Of a stretch of 64,000 nucleotides of DNA, positions 13,396-24,228 are shown piece by piece; positions within the stretch are counted from its first letter, which is position 1, and every line of letters starts with the position of its first letter. The position numbers and the translations under genes were made by a program. The stretch spans positions 154,814,221 through 154,878,220 of the forward strand of contig OZ024930.1 in assembly GCA_964017235.1 (NCBI GenBank). Reading direction: 5' to 3'. Source of the DNA: Sabellastarte sp. h YS-2021 (Eukaryota > Annelida > Polychaeta > Sabellida > Sabellidae). Below the pieces are notes generated by a model that was not told the DNA's origin, did not search any database, and saw only the letters and a program-made list of their open reading frames with translations.

Positions 13396-15615
13396 TTGCA
13401 TTCATTTAAATACACAGCAAATATCTCTCAAATGTTAATAACCCTGACAGAGTATCCCGTTTTTCGGGCAGATAAAGCCACACTGACCAAGCAAAGTCTA
13501 CTATTCCTATATTCTGCCTTCTGTGACCTAGTGGTTAGGATACTGGAGTTCAGAGTGGAAGGTCATGGACGACTTACTCCTAAACAATGTGTGTCAAACA
13601 TAACTATCCCCTTTACTCCAAGTATAGGATCTATTTGTGACCAGGTACAGGAAAAAGAAAATCATTGTGACCCAAATAGCTTAAACTTAACACTGAACAA
13701 AGCTATATCCTATAGTGAAGTTGCCAAACAGGTTGGTAAAGCTAAAAGAAATAAAGCACCAGGTGTAGATAAGATACCAAGTGAGGTTCTGAAAAATAAT
13801 GAAACTGTATATGCTTTGTATAAAATGTTCAAATACTGTTTCCAGAATCATTGTCTTCCAAGTGTATGGTTAAAAGCAGTTATTCACCCCATACCAAAGG
13901 GGGCAGATAAGGATCCATATTTACCTATGTCTTATCGGGGTATCAGCCTTTTACCTACCACATGTAAAATTTACACTGGTATATTGAATGCACGAGTGAC
14001 ATCATTCCTTAATTCACAGAATCTTATCTGTGATGAACAATATGGATTTAGGGAGGGTAAATCATGCCATGAACATGTATATAATATCAGTACTATTATC
14101 AAACAGAGAATGAACAGGAATCAAACTACATTTGCAGCCTTCATTGACTTTGAAAAAGCATTTGATAGAATTAATCGTACTCTACTCTTCTATAAATTGT
14201 TGAAATATAACATCACTGGAAATATATATTGGGCCATTAAGTCATTGTATGCTAATACTTATAACAGTATACGGATAAATAACTATTACACTGATTGGTT
14301 TATTTCTGACTGTGGAGTTAGACAAGGTGACACCCTCTCCCCCACGTTATTCAATATCTACATAAATGATTTAGCAACAGAACTAAATGAACTACACTTG
14401 GGTATCAATTTTGGAAAAAATCATTTGTGCATATTATTATATGCAGACGACATGGTCTTGCTGTCTGATTCAGAAGAAAAATTACAGAAAATGTTAAATT
14501 ATTTAACAAATTGGTGTAAAAAATGGAGAGTTTCTGTAAATGTTGCCAAATGTGGTGTTGTACACTTTAGAAAAACAAATAAATTGCAGACACATCACAT
14601 TTTTAAAGTAAACGGTCTTGAAATAAAAACTTTATCAAAATATAAGTATTTGGGTGTAATCCTTGACGAACATCTGAACTTTAAAGATTGTTCAGAAACA
14701 TTAGCTGATTCAGCTGGGAGGGCTCTTTGTAAAATCATAGGCAAGTTTAAAACATTTAAAGATCTTCACTATCGCACATTTACAAAACTGTATGACAGTT
14801 GTGTTTGGCCAATTTTGGATTATTGCTCTAGTGTCTGGTCATTTAATAATTATCATAACAGCGATAAAGTACATAACAGAGCAACAAGGTTTTACTTAGG
14901 GTTACACAGAAATGCCCCTGTGCTTGGATACCAAGCAGACATGGGCTGGTATTTACCAAAATACAGATACTATGTTTCCATGATAAGGTTTTGGAATAAA
15001 ATTTGTTATCTTGATGAAAATAACGTAACAAGGAAAATATTTGAATGGAGTCTTCAAAATTTCACTCCGGATACATGGGAATTTAATTTATATACAGTGT
15101 TAGAGAATATCAATTTGACTGATCATTTTGATAAAAATAAAAAAATAGACATTTCTGAGGCTCAATATAGAATAGAAGATTTAATGAATGTAGAATGGAG
15201 TGCAAAAATTCCATCTAAACCAAAATTGCGAACTTTTTCGTTTTTTAAACATAGCATTGATGTAGAACCATACATTATTTCCAATCTATCCAAATCTAAA
15301 AGATCTCTAATAAGTCAGTTAAGGATTGGAATTTTGCCTTTAGAAATTGAGTCTGGTCGATATACAAGAAAAAAGTTAAGTGAAAGATTGTGTAAACTGT
15401 GTAACTCTGATGTAGAAGATGAGGTACATTTTATATGCTTATGCCCAACTTTGAATAACATTAGATCATGTTATTTTACTAAACTAAATATTGATGTTAA
15501 TGAAAGTTTTATGGAACAGTACATAAATGTTATCTGTCATTTAGATGTAAAGGTAATGAGTAATTTCATATCAGAAATGTGGTTTACAAGAAACAACATT
15601 ATATTTCAAAAATAG
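13396..15615 (+). CDS. Non-LTR retrotransposon (LINE) reverse transcriptase, 5'-truncated but open
   Basis: This 739-codon frame is uninterrupted. Reverse-transcriptase blocks appear in order: KAKRNKAPGVDKIPSEVLK, YRGISLLPTTCKIY, EQYGFREGKSCHEHVY, FAAFIDFEKAFDRINR (about residue 249), GVRQGDTLSPTLFNIYIND and the catalytic YADD at residues 349-352. A thumb region and a C-terminal CKLC...HFICLCP zinc-knuckle-like motif (from residue 666) follow. No endonuclease domain precedes it, and the first 60 or so residues look like flanking sequence that happens to be open, including a SINE-like head, so the real element begins near 13570-13600. The native product would nick and reverse-transcribe its RNA at the target. 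I do not assign a clade. The open frame suggests a young insertion. Confidence 0.85.
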   Translation: MHSFKYTANISQMLITLTEYPVFRADKATLTKQSLLFLYSAFCDLVVRILEFRVEGHGRLTPKQCVSNITIPFTPSIGSICDQVQEKENHCDPNSLNLTLNKAISYSEVAKQVGKAKRNKAPGVDKIPSEVLKNNETVYALYKMFKYCFQNHCLPSVWLKAVIHPIPKGADKDPYLPMSYRGISLLPTTCKIYTGILNARVTSFLNSQNLICDEQYGFREGKSCHEHVYNISTIIKQRMNRNQTTFAAFIDFEKAFDRINRTLLFYKLLKYNITGNIYWAIKSLYANTYNSIRINNYYTDWFISDCGVRQGDTLSPTLFNIYINDLATELNELHLGINFGKNHLCILLYADDMVLLSDSEEKLQKMLNYLTNWCKKWRVSVNVAKCGVVHFRKTNKLQTHHIFKVNGLEIKTLSKYKYLGVILDEHLNFKDCSETLADSAGRALCKIIGKFKTFKDLHYRTFTKLYDSCVWPILDYCSSVWSFNNYHNSDKVHNRATRFYLGLHRNAPVLGYQADMGWYLPKYRYYVSMIRFWNKICYLDENNVTRKIFEWSLQNFTPDTWEFNLYTVLENINLTDHFDKNKKIDISEAQYRIEDLMNVEWSAKIPSKPKLRTFSFFKHSIDVEPYIISNLSKSKRSLISQLRIGILPLEIESGRYTRKKLSERLCKLCNSDVEDEVHFICLCPTLNNIRSCYFTKLNIDVNESFMEQYINVICHLDVKVMSNFISEMWFTRNNIIFQK
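13518..13570 (+). repeat. SINE-like tRNA head fused to the LINE start
   Basis: The sequence tgtgacctagtggttaggat followed by ggaaggtcatgg looks like the A-box half of the tRNA-derived SINE heads seen elsewhere in the window (for example 17473). It directly precedes the point where LINE homology begins. Confidence 0.4.
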
Positions 15616-15790
15616 AATGTTAAATCCACAGTTTCCAACAAATGTAAAGTTTTTCTTTTTTTTTGTATTTATAGTGACTAATAAGCCCATCAGGGCTGGG
15701 TATATACTATATGTAGCTATTCAATTGTTATCATTTTTTTTTATGCTATTATACTTGTCACTTAAATAAATGAATAAATAATAAATAATA
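15616..15790 (+). mobile_element. 3' UTR and tail of the LINE
   Basis: After the stop come about 170 bases with a small hairpin (agcccatcagggct) and an AT-rich tail of aaataaatgaataaataat repeats, the usual kind of LINE 3' end. No duplication of the truncated 5' flank was recognised. Confidence 0.55.
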
Positions 15791-17248
15791 ATATAAATGG
15801 ATATTAACGGTAGTTGGTTGGCCAAACCAGGTACAGACTGGGGTCATTTTCATCTTCACTTTGTGTCACAGAAACTGGAATGAAGGACTGGTCATATGAA
15901 CCACTTTGCTCAGGTAAAAACTTTAACCAATTATACCTAAACAATTAGTAACCTAGTATATCCAGATGAATTTTCACTGCCTTTTAATTAAAATATGAAA
16001 GTCTGATGTTTCCGCAAATAATGTATACCTTGCTGTTGTAATTTTAATATTGCAATGAAAACAAGTTCCTAGTTTTTATCATTAAGGTTATGAAAACATT
16101 ATTTGTAACCTATTGGTGTAATTGAATGACATGTCTTTCAGTTACAGGAGCTTTGTTCATGTGCATAGAGTTTTGAAATATAATTTTAACCCTTTCACCG
16201 ATGTCTAATGGATGATCAGTTATTCTCTGTATATGCAACTTAAATACACTCATGATGGGTAGTCCAGGGGATGGGGGGTGCAGTACATGCTAGTTGGTAA
16301 GCATTAAACAACACTAACAAGGCCAAAATATGTTTTTGTCTACATGAACGAGCTGCAAAGCAATAAGAAACACGAGCTGTACACTAGAGCAGTGCAGAAT
16401 TTACGAAAGTTTGGAGACCTCTAGAATCCGGAGCCTCGGAGAAAGCCGTTGGATGCCGGCAAAGAATGACAAACTTTTCCAACTACAGTTCAATCATGGT
16501 ATCCAAGTCCGGATCTGAGAGACGGTGGTGGTGGTGAGGGTGGGGTGGGGGGCTGGGTTAGATGAATGTTTCGTTCTTAAAACCTAAATCTCTATGAACA
16601 TTAAACTGAATTATTAAACCTTTGAAATTTCTGTTAGCTTACCCCATAAAACTGGTATTTTCAAATATGATTTCTGTGTTTTTTAGAGTAGCGTTGACTA
16701 AGTGCAGTCACCCTGGGGTACTTGTTATATACTAATGTCACTGCTGTTATGTGAAGTGCTTTGAAGTCACAGTCTTTGCAGCAGTACTGTGTAATATCAG
16801 GTTGCATCAATCTATGATGTATAGCTATATGTCATAAAACTGTAACATCACCACTGACTCTAATATAGTTTGTGTTGACACTTACCAGTGGTGTTTAATG
16901 ACATGTGTATACAATTAACAGCTATAGGTCATATAGCATGGATAGTACTTCATGTTTACAGTTCTGAGAGGGGTGTAATTGATATAATTAATATCTTGAG
17001 GACGTCTTACATAACCAATACTTCATGTTTACAGTTCTGAGAAGGATGTATAGAAGGAATGTATAGTAATTATCATCTAGAATACGTCTAGATAAGTTAA
17101 CACTTTATGCCAACAGTTCTGAGTGAGACATATTGATATAACTGACAGATAGAGGACATGTCCAATAGCCAATACTTCATAGATACAGTTCTGAGAGATT
17201 GTATTGATATAATTGACGGTTTGAGGAAATGTTACATAGACAGTAGTC

Positions 17249-17390
17249 AGGGACGTAGCTGATGTACAAGCCAATACACACAAGAATACAATTTTGTTTG
17301 TCGAATCATTAAATAGATAGACAATACCCCATCCCCAAACAAATATTGTATTAACCACAATTTCTGAAAAAATCAGGGTGTACCAAATCC
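17249..17390 (+). repeat. Dispersed repeat starting agggacgtagct, copy 2
   Basis: Matches 6797-6945 through most of its length and cuts into the tandem array at 16930-17960. The type is unknown; the motif could be the terminus of a DNA transposon. Confidence 0.6.
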
Positions 17391-17463
17391 TAGTTCCTTC
17401 CCTGGTAGTTCATGTTTACAGTTCTGTATTGATGTAACTGACAACTACAGGGCATGTACATCT

Positions 17464-17790
17464 GCCACTGTGGCCTAGTGGGTAACACACTTGTCTACAA
17501 ACTCAGAGGACGTGGGTTCAAACCCAGGTACAGACAGATACATATTGGCTAGGATGACCACTTAAAATGGCGGTCCCCTGTCATTGGGTCCTATCCCCAG
17601 TGGCAGGCTAAAGAACCTTAAGGACGTTGATAAATGGTCATCCTTGAGCCTCTATCTTCCAGTTAGGGGAATGTCAGTTACTTGTGAGTTAGGGCTGTAC
17701 CTGTGCAGTCAGATGGGTTTAATAATGCCTTAAGTTCTGTAGTATATGGAGATATTGCGCTGAGTATAAATACGCATTACATGTTATATA
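17464..17790 (+). mobile_element. tRNA-derived SINE (family A), near full length
   Basis: The A box is tggcctagtgggtaac and the B box gggttcaaaccc, a clear RNA polymerase III promoter at tRNA-like spacing. The body includes gaccacttaaaatggcggtc and tatccccagtggcaggctaa. It interrupts a tandem array (16930-17960). Confidence 0.82.
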
Positions 17791-18859
17791 ACCAGTGAAT
17801 CATGTTTATTGATATAAGTGACATCTAGAGGACATGTAACATGGTCAGTACATCATGTTAACAGTTCTGGGAGGGGTGTATGATATAATTGACAGCGAGA
17901 GGACATACGTGTTACATAGCCAGTAGTTCATGTTTACAGTTCTGAGAGGGAAGTATGTATATAGGTAGTAGCTAACACCACAGTTATTCATATAATATAT
18001 AACTAAATAAATCAGGTGCCGGATGATTGAATGTCATTATTGAATTTTGTCAAACCGTGTTTTGGAAGAGTCATAGTGTGCAGATGATAAGTTTACTATA
18101 TTGTGTGTAAATGACTATGGGCATATACTATCACTGTAGCAATTTGTGGTAAACCCTTTTCAGTTTACCTGTTTTTGAATTCCTTATTGTGTGTACGAAA
18201 ACTTGTTAGTTAGACAAAATTGCTGTCAGATTCTTGATCTGCGGATTCGTGCATCAGAAAACTGGTATCCAATTTAACCATGCCTACCCTGTTGAAAGAT
18301 TACACATTCTTGTTTTGTTACCATTTCCCTCTAAAAATAAATATGTTTCTTAGCTATAACTACTGAATTCTTGCTTGGATATTCCCCAAATTCAACTTTT
18401 TAATATTTACACAAAACTATATTTAATGCTACTTCTAATATTAAACAAAAACAGTGTTAAGCTCTGTGGTACTACAATATAGCATTAAAACAAGTGTAAA
18501 TGTTATTGCAACAATTTTAATTTTCTTTGCTTCCGTTTGAATGATCAAAATCCCCCATCTGAAACAACATGAGGAGGGTATTAGGAACCTAGTTTCCCTT
18601 ACATAATAGTAGAGTTATTTATAGAAACATTTACTATGGTGTGATTACAAAGACCATTCCACCAAGCAAATCAGTGAAAATGACATTGACCTGAGAAAGA
18701 TTGCCAATCTTTGAAGAGGTTGATTAAACAGTTTAAGACATGCGAGCTGGGGGTATGGCTATTGACAATCTAGTGGAATTCTGTTAAAAATATCTTAAAA
18801 TAACACCAAAGTAAAAAAACAGCATTTCCAGCACATAGAAGTCTTGCATTCCACATTTG

Positions 18860-19025
18860 CCTCCTCCAAAGAGGTTATGTTATCATGATTTTTTTTGTTT
18901 GTATGCAAGAATAAAAAACTTATCCACAGATGTACGTTAAGTTTGTGATGGGTCTTAGTCTACGATAGAACTGAATTGTTTTTTGGGAATATTCAGCAGC
19001 CAATTTTAGATCCAGGATTTTTAAG
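18860..19025 (+). repeat. Dispersed repeat with aagaggttatgtt head
   Basis: Starts cctccaaagaggttatgtta, continues tttgtttgtatgcaagaata and ends ttagatccaggattttt. Confidence 0.5.
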
Positions 19026-19367
19026 AAAGATTTTGGACCTGTGCAGACATTTGCGCTCTCTGACTGCTATAGATGTTTATAGTATTGAAACAATCCATGA
19101 CGATACAAATAAAAAAATATAACAAATAAATTGCATGATGACTGTTCAACGTTTTAACATACAAGAATGATATTTCTTTTTCAATTTTGTTTTCTGAAAA
19201 AAGTATCATTCTAACATTCAATGAATCTCTGTAGTAGCTCAACATAAACATAAATCAACTCATGTACTGTTCTTAAGTTGTTGCCTGAATGTATAACTCA
19301 TTTAATGTTTGTACTAAAGGTTCATTATAAGTAGGGTTGTGACGGTACCAGATTTCATAGTCCGGGA

Positions 19368-19618
19368 GGGGCCACGGTGGCAGAGTGGTAACACTCTCCC
19401 CTCCCACCTCTGAAGCCGGGGCTCAGTTCCTGGCATGGCCTCAAGTGGTTAAGCTGGTAGTTGTTTGCTATTGGTCGGCAGTTTACAGTACAGAATCCTG
19501 ACGAACTGTTTGTACTGGTTTCCTCTGCCCTTCCAACTACCCGTCGTGATATGACCTGTACAGTGTTGAAAGCAACGTAAACCCCTCCCCCCCCCAAAAA
19601 AAAAAAAAAAAAAAAAAA
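19368..19618 (+). mobile_element. tRNA-derived SINE (family B), complete with 11-bp target duplication
   Basis: It begins ggggccacggtggcagagtggtaa (A-box-like; read in two parts), carries a degenerate B box (ggctcagttcctg), a body with ggtcggcagtttacagtaca, and ends in a C tract and a long poly(A). The 11 bases atagtccggga occur perfectly on both sides (19357-19367 and 19619-19629), proving retroposition. It landed in a sequence starting tagggttgtgacggtac. Confidence 0.9.
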
Positions 19619-20155
19619 ATAGTCCGGGATTCCACAAATGCAAAACTGTCCTGATTCCAGGATACCAAAAAAGTTTGAGATTCAGCATTTCCCCAATCGA
19701 ATTAAAAACATGGCAGTTTTTCTCCAAGAAATCGCTTTTAATGCATTAAAATCTTGTGAAATATAGCAAATTGTAGCAAATGTAGTATAAATTACATTGT
19801 AAAGTATCCAGATTATGAATAATCCTACTGAGTATAAAATGAAGGAAATTATAAAGCCTAAACGGTCAACATTGAAGAGTAACTTAAAGTATAGACGTTG
19901 AAAAACAATTCATCAACTCACTCTCTACATACTGGGTTGGGACCATTCTTGTCCCTTTTAATTAAATGTTTTAAAGACTAGTTTTAGACTAACACGTATT
20001 TATATAGCATGTAATTATGTCCATATCTAAATAAAGCAAATGTAATGTTTGAATAGTGTTATAACGTAGTATTGTAGCTGTACGTATGTGGTTGTAAAAT
20101 AAAGGTTCTATACGACATTACTGTCGTTATATATACCATGTCGTCTTTGACCTTG

Positions 20156-20340
20156 ACCTTGGGCCTCGACTGAGGGTCTAAGTCTAAGGTTCAGAAGATA
20201 GTGGACAATATATAATGGACCTTGGCCTCGACTGAGGGTCTAAGTCTAAGATTCAGAAGATAGTGAACAATATATAATGGACCTTGGCCTCGACTGAGGG
20301 TCTAAGTCTAAGGTTTAGAAGATAGTGGACAATATATAAT
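20156..20340. repeat. Three-copy 62-bp tandem repeat
   Basis: Units starting at cctcgactgagggtctaagt occur at 20164, 20226 and 20288 with only a few differences and the shared ending gacaatatataat. No frame of note. Confidence 0.9.
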
Positions 20341-20879
20341 TATGTGATATACTGTGTATATTGGATCATAAATCTGCAGATGAAATGTCTGTAGAGTTTT
20401 GAAGGTTTATTCTTTGCAATAAGCCTGTCATTGATGTGTCTATCGGCCTCTATGGCTTGTCTTATGACAGAAGGCAATCCCAAGAATGTAATTATCTGTC
20501 TCCAAAATACTTGTTGAATTTGTGGGCCTCAGACAATGGGACAATGTCACCATGTAGAAATATGTCTGAAATTGTCCAGTTGCTAGATCATTTTCGGCGG
20601 ATGTATTCCCTGGTGTGAACAGTAGTTTCTTTTGTTAAGTATCACTGTTGTGGTGCAAGGTGTGTAGTGTGGAATGTGATTGTTTCAACTGAATGAATGA
20701 CCTTGAACTTGTTAAAGCTATGGTTATTTGAAGATGTGACAATGCATTTTGTTTATTTTCTGTTGATTTAATTACATTAAGGATGAACAATTCCTGTTTT
20801 GTACATAAATGGTTTTAGATTTACCTCGTGTCAAGTGTACATAATCTTCAAAGGTAAATGTTAAGACATTATTTTTTCA

Positions 20880-20904
20880 GGGGGGGGGGGGGGGGGGGGG
20901 GGGG
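20880..20904 (+). repeat. Homopolymer of 25 G
   Basis: An unbroken G tract after atttttt ca. Its length in the real genome is uncertain because such tracts assemble badly. Confidence 0.9.
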
Positions 20905-21486
20905 TTCTATTGATTCAAAAGCAAGTGGTTCTATAAGCTTGGATTCTGTTTGGCAAATTCCCCTCTTTCAGTGAGATAAAAATTAACCATTGAAAAAAGG
21001 GGGATACTTTTCAGCTAGTCTCCCACAAAATCAATATAAAACTACGAGGCATGTCTGATCTTTTGATGACAACATATTTGCAAATTTAACCCTGAGCTAA
21101 TAGATCATTCTCGAAACACATCTCTCTGTCAGTGGAACAAGTTAAGATTTATCTGTGACCATCATACTATGCCTTGGCAGAGTATTTTAGATAAGGGCAA
21201 AATGACTGTCAAAATACCAATCATTCACACGTTTGCCAAGAGATGCTCAGTACAGATAACCCAAGATGAATTATTGTGCCTTTAAAAAAATCTCAGACGC
21301 CATACAAGCTAACAAAATTTAAAGTACTTTCTCCCAGTGTTAGTTGTTAGATTTTGTTAATATATATTTTAGTACAATTAAATCTACACAAGCTCTGCGT
21401 GTGTCAAGATAGGGACAGGACCATAAGGACAATCTTTTCAGTTGTACAAATGATCTTTTAAATTGTGTTATGTCATTTTAATTTTA

Positions 21487-22105
21487 TACCCCTGTTGCAC
21501 CACAAGAATAAGGTCCCCGATTAAGGGTTTTTTGGGGGGATGGGATTCACAGTCCTAAACACTCTGTTTGAGTCTGTTTGGATCTGTTGTGGTCTGTATA
21601 AATATCAAACATGTTTGATATTTTTCACGAGTGCAACCGATCCACTTTCGCCCCTACCACGTATTCCCCAGTCTCAGGCTTCCTGATGCTTCCACAGACC
21701 CAAATTTACACAATCCTATGTTGTCTGAGGCGTCCTGCTACTCTTAAGTCCAGGACTCTTAGTCTCAGAAATCAAAAGTATCGCCCATTGCTGTCTTAGG
21801 AAATCTTGTATTAGTTCCAGGAGGCCAGAGGAAGCCTCAGACCAGTCTGGGACCCAGTTTGTGTATCCCCGACAGGATCGGGGTTGAAACCGATCACAAA
21901 TGTGGCTTAATTGTTTCATAGTCAGGGAACGATCGTGACTTGTCTGAGCAGGTCTGAGGCTTCCTGGGAACGGTCTGGGTTTGATCCCAGACCTTTATCA
22001 GGATTCCATTTTCCCGCCCATTTTCATTGGTTTTTTTTCACCGACTCTCAAGGATTAAGGGTCTCAGGACAAATCGAGGCTTAATTCTTTGGTGGAACAG
22101 GGGCA
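21487..22105. mobile_element. 619-bp internally deleted Harbinger derivative (MITE)
   Basis: The ends are TACCCCTGTTGCACCA and, read inward, TGCCCCTGTTCCACCA, flanked on both sides by TTA (21484-21486 and 22106-22108). Its left 280 bp match the right end of the 29964-34543 element read on the minus strand (the 16-bp palindrome at 21604, the block cccaaatttacaca), and its last 100 bp match that element's left end (ttcccgcccatttt, gattaagggtc). So it is the two ends of the same family joined with about 4 kb missing, inserted in the opposite orientation. It has no gene of its own and would need transposase in trans. Confidence 0.85.
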
Positions 22106-23199
22106 TTAAGTTTCAAAAGAACCAGTTGTACCCTGAGTTTAAAAAAACAACAGAAAAACAACCAAAAAACAACTACATGTTACAATAACTAGTGAAAGTT
22201 GAACAGGGTTGCCAGTGACCAACCCATCTATGTGATATACTGCTTATGTGGAAGTTTCAACTACAAGAAACTTTCACCAATTGTACAATTTTAAGACTTT
22301 CACTTGTGTTCAGTTTCTATTGAAGTGATAAATACAGGTTTTTAATTTATTGAGATTGAGTTTGCACTCTCCAAGACCATAAGTACGGAAATTTATACCC
22401 AGTGAAAATTTGAACACATGCAGAATATATGTAACACCTAATCCATGAAATAAGCCATTTGTTTCTCATTTGAGGATTAGGCAACTAACCTGACCATTTT
22501 GTGAAATGTGTAATTTATTTAATGAAGACTTATTCATTCCATAATATGAACAATCTAAAACATGGAACTATAATGTGCATGCCTTTGTGAAAAATGCTTT
22601 TAAAACACTTTAAAAACTAGCTGCTACAGAAACGTAAGGTGTACAGTTACAGATGATATATTGAAGCTGTGCTATTTGAAATGGTAAAAACAATGTAAAC
22701 AAATTGGTGTTTCGTTCAGTCTCAATTGTCTCAGGCATAACTGTCAACATCAGTATAAAGATACACATACATCTTTATAATTGCAATAGTAAAAACCATT
22801 CTCTATTGAAAACAAAAGTTGTAATGGGCAATAAATATTTCTCTTCAACTGAGACTATAATGATGAAAATCTGATGTTTACCATTGTCATTAAAAAGGCT
22901 TCTGATTCAGGCTTAGAGTAAAATGTGAAATTTGTCATATTATTTTATATTCACCACTAGGGGGGCAGTCTTCAAAAATAAGATAAAACTTATCCAAAAG
23001 GGTGCCAATCTTGCTTCAGGAAAGATGAGAGGCCTAATGTAGTAACAGAAGTCGCAAATGTGTCAGGAATTTTAACCAACACAAGGAAACAAGAGTATGT
23101 GTTCCCTCACCGACGAATTGCATGCACTGCTGCAACGTTCACCCTTCTTTGGCTACAGCCTCCCTTGTTGCACAAGGGCTGATTTGAATTATTTGATTT

Positions 23200-23428
23200 A
23201 TTTTTTGTTTTACCTCGCGTTCAACAGCCAGGGTCATATTCCGATGGCTAGTTTATTGGTGGAGGAACCAGTGCAAACTAGTTGGTCAAGATTCTGTACT
23301 ATAAACCAACGGGCATCGGCAAGTAATTACCAACTTTCCAACATGAAGTGCCCGGGCGGAGATTTGACCTGGCCACCTCAGAGGTTGAAGACGAGCACTC
23401 TAACCACTACATCACCAAGCCCCCTGCA
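23200..23428 (-). mobile_element. SINE family B copy with family-C-type tail
   Basis: On the minus strand: head aggggcttggtgatgtagtg, box-B region caggtcaaatctcc, the family B body (tttatagtacagaatcttga) and the tail atatgaccctggctgttgaa followed by gtaaaac. Confidence 0.78.
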
Positions 23429-24112
23429 CAGGGGTTGAATCAAGTGGTATGAAATAGTATGATAGAACACAAGAGATGTTTGTGTACAGATATAAATGAA
23501 ACAAAAGCCAGTTAACCCCCAAACAATCTTCTTCCATAATTGAGGAAATAGCCTCATTAACCACACACATCAAAGTCTTGCTGTTTCTCTTCAGTTGAAT
23601 CCTGGGACCATTTGCCATGTAAACAAAGCAGATGGTGTTTGTTTCAGTTGATATTAAGTTTCTGTCTAAACTCATATTGAGCTCCTGGCTTCAACTATTT
23701 ACTGCTCAATTTGGCACAAACTGGAACACCAAATATGTACTGACAAGTGGTTGTCATTCCAAAAATATACAACACCACATAAGTTGGGATGATGGTAACC
23801 AAAGTAACAACGGACATAAATGAATTTCTTTCAGTGATTTTTGAATGGAAATTGAGCCAAGTTGGAGATATTGCCCCTTAAAAGTCAATGTAAAAGGTTA
23901 ATGGATTCAATTTTTATGGTTAAAGTCTATTTACAGATTCTGCTTATGTCAATTCATATTTCAGGCAATAGAAATATAAAATATAACATGTAAAAATAAG
24001 TGTTCAAGATATGGTTGGGAGCAGTAGGGAAGTGGGTACACACTTGGAATAAAATTGGGTCAAAGATTATTTATTTAATACTTTCAACATGCCTTAGTAC
24101 CTTTAGTAGTTA

Positions 24113-24228
24113 CATTGTGACGAGTAGTTAGAAGGGTGGGGAAACTAATAGATACAGTTGGCCAAGTTTCTGTACTGTAAACTGCCAACCAACGGCAACC
24201 AGCTACCAGATTTCCCACTTGGGTCGGG
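24113..24228 (-). mobile_element. SINE family B body fragment
   Basis: The minus strand reads agctggttgccgttggttgg then cagtttacagtacagaaact, matching the body of the copy at 19368. The head is missing. Confidence 0.65.

Larger units (their letters stand above)
16930..17960. repeat. Degenerate tandem array of about 70-90-bp units, interrupted
   Basis: The word cttcatgtttacagttctga recurs with tattgatataattgaca and gaggacatgttacatagcca in order, about ten times in varied form. Two foreign pieces split it: a dispersed repeat at 17249-17390 and a SINE at 17464-17790. Confidence 0.72.

Noticed and set aside
16505-16558. G-rich stretch as a regulatory G-quadruplex
   Set aside because: G runs are suitable in part, but there is no gene nearby and no conservation evidence.
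17473-17534. Possible functional tRNA gene (A box and B box)
   Set aside because: No cloverleaf can be drawn and a SINE body follows directly, so it is a SINE head.
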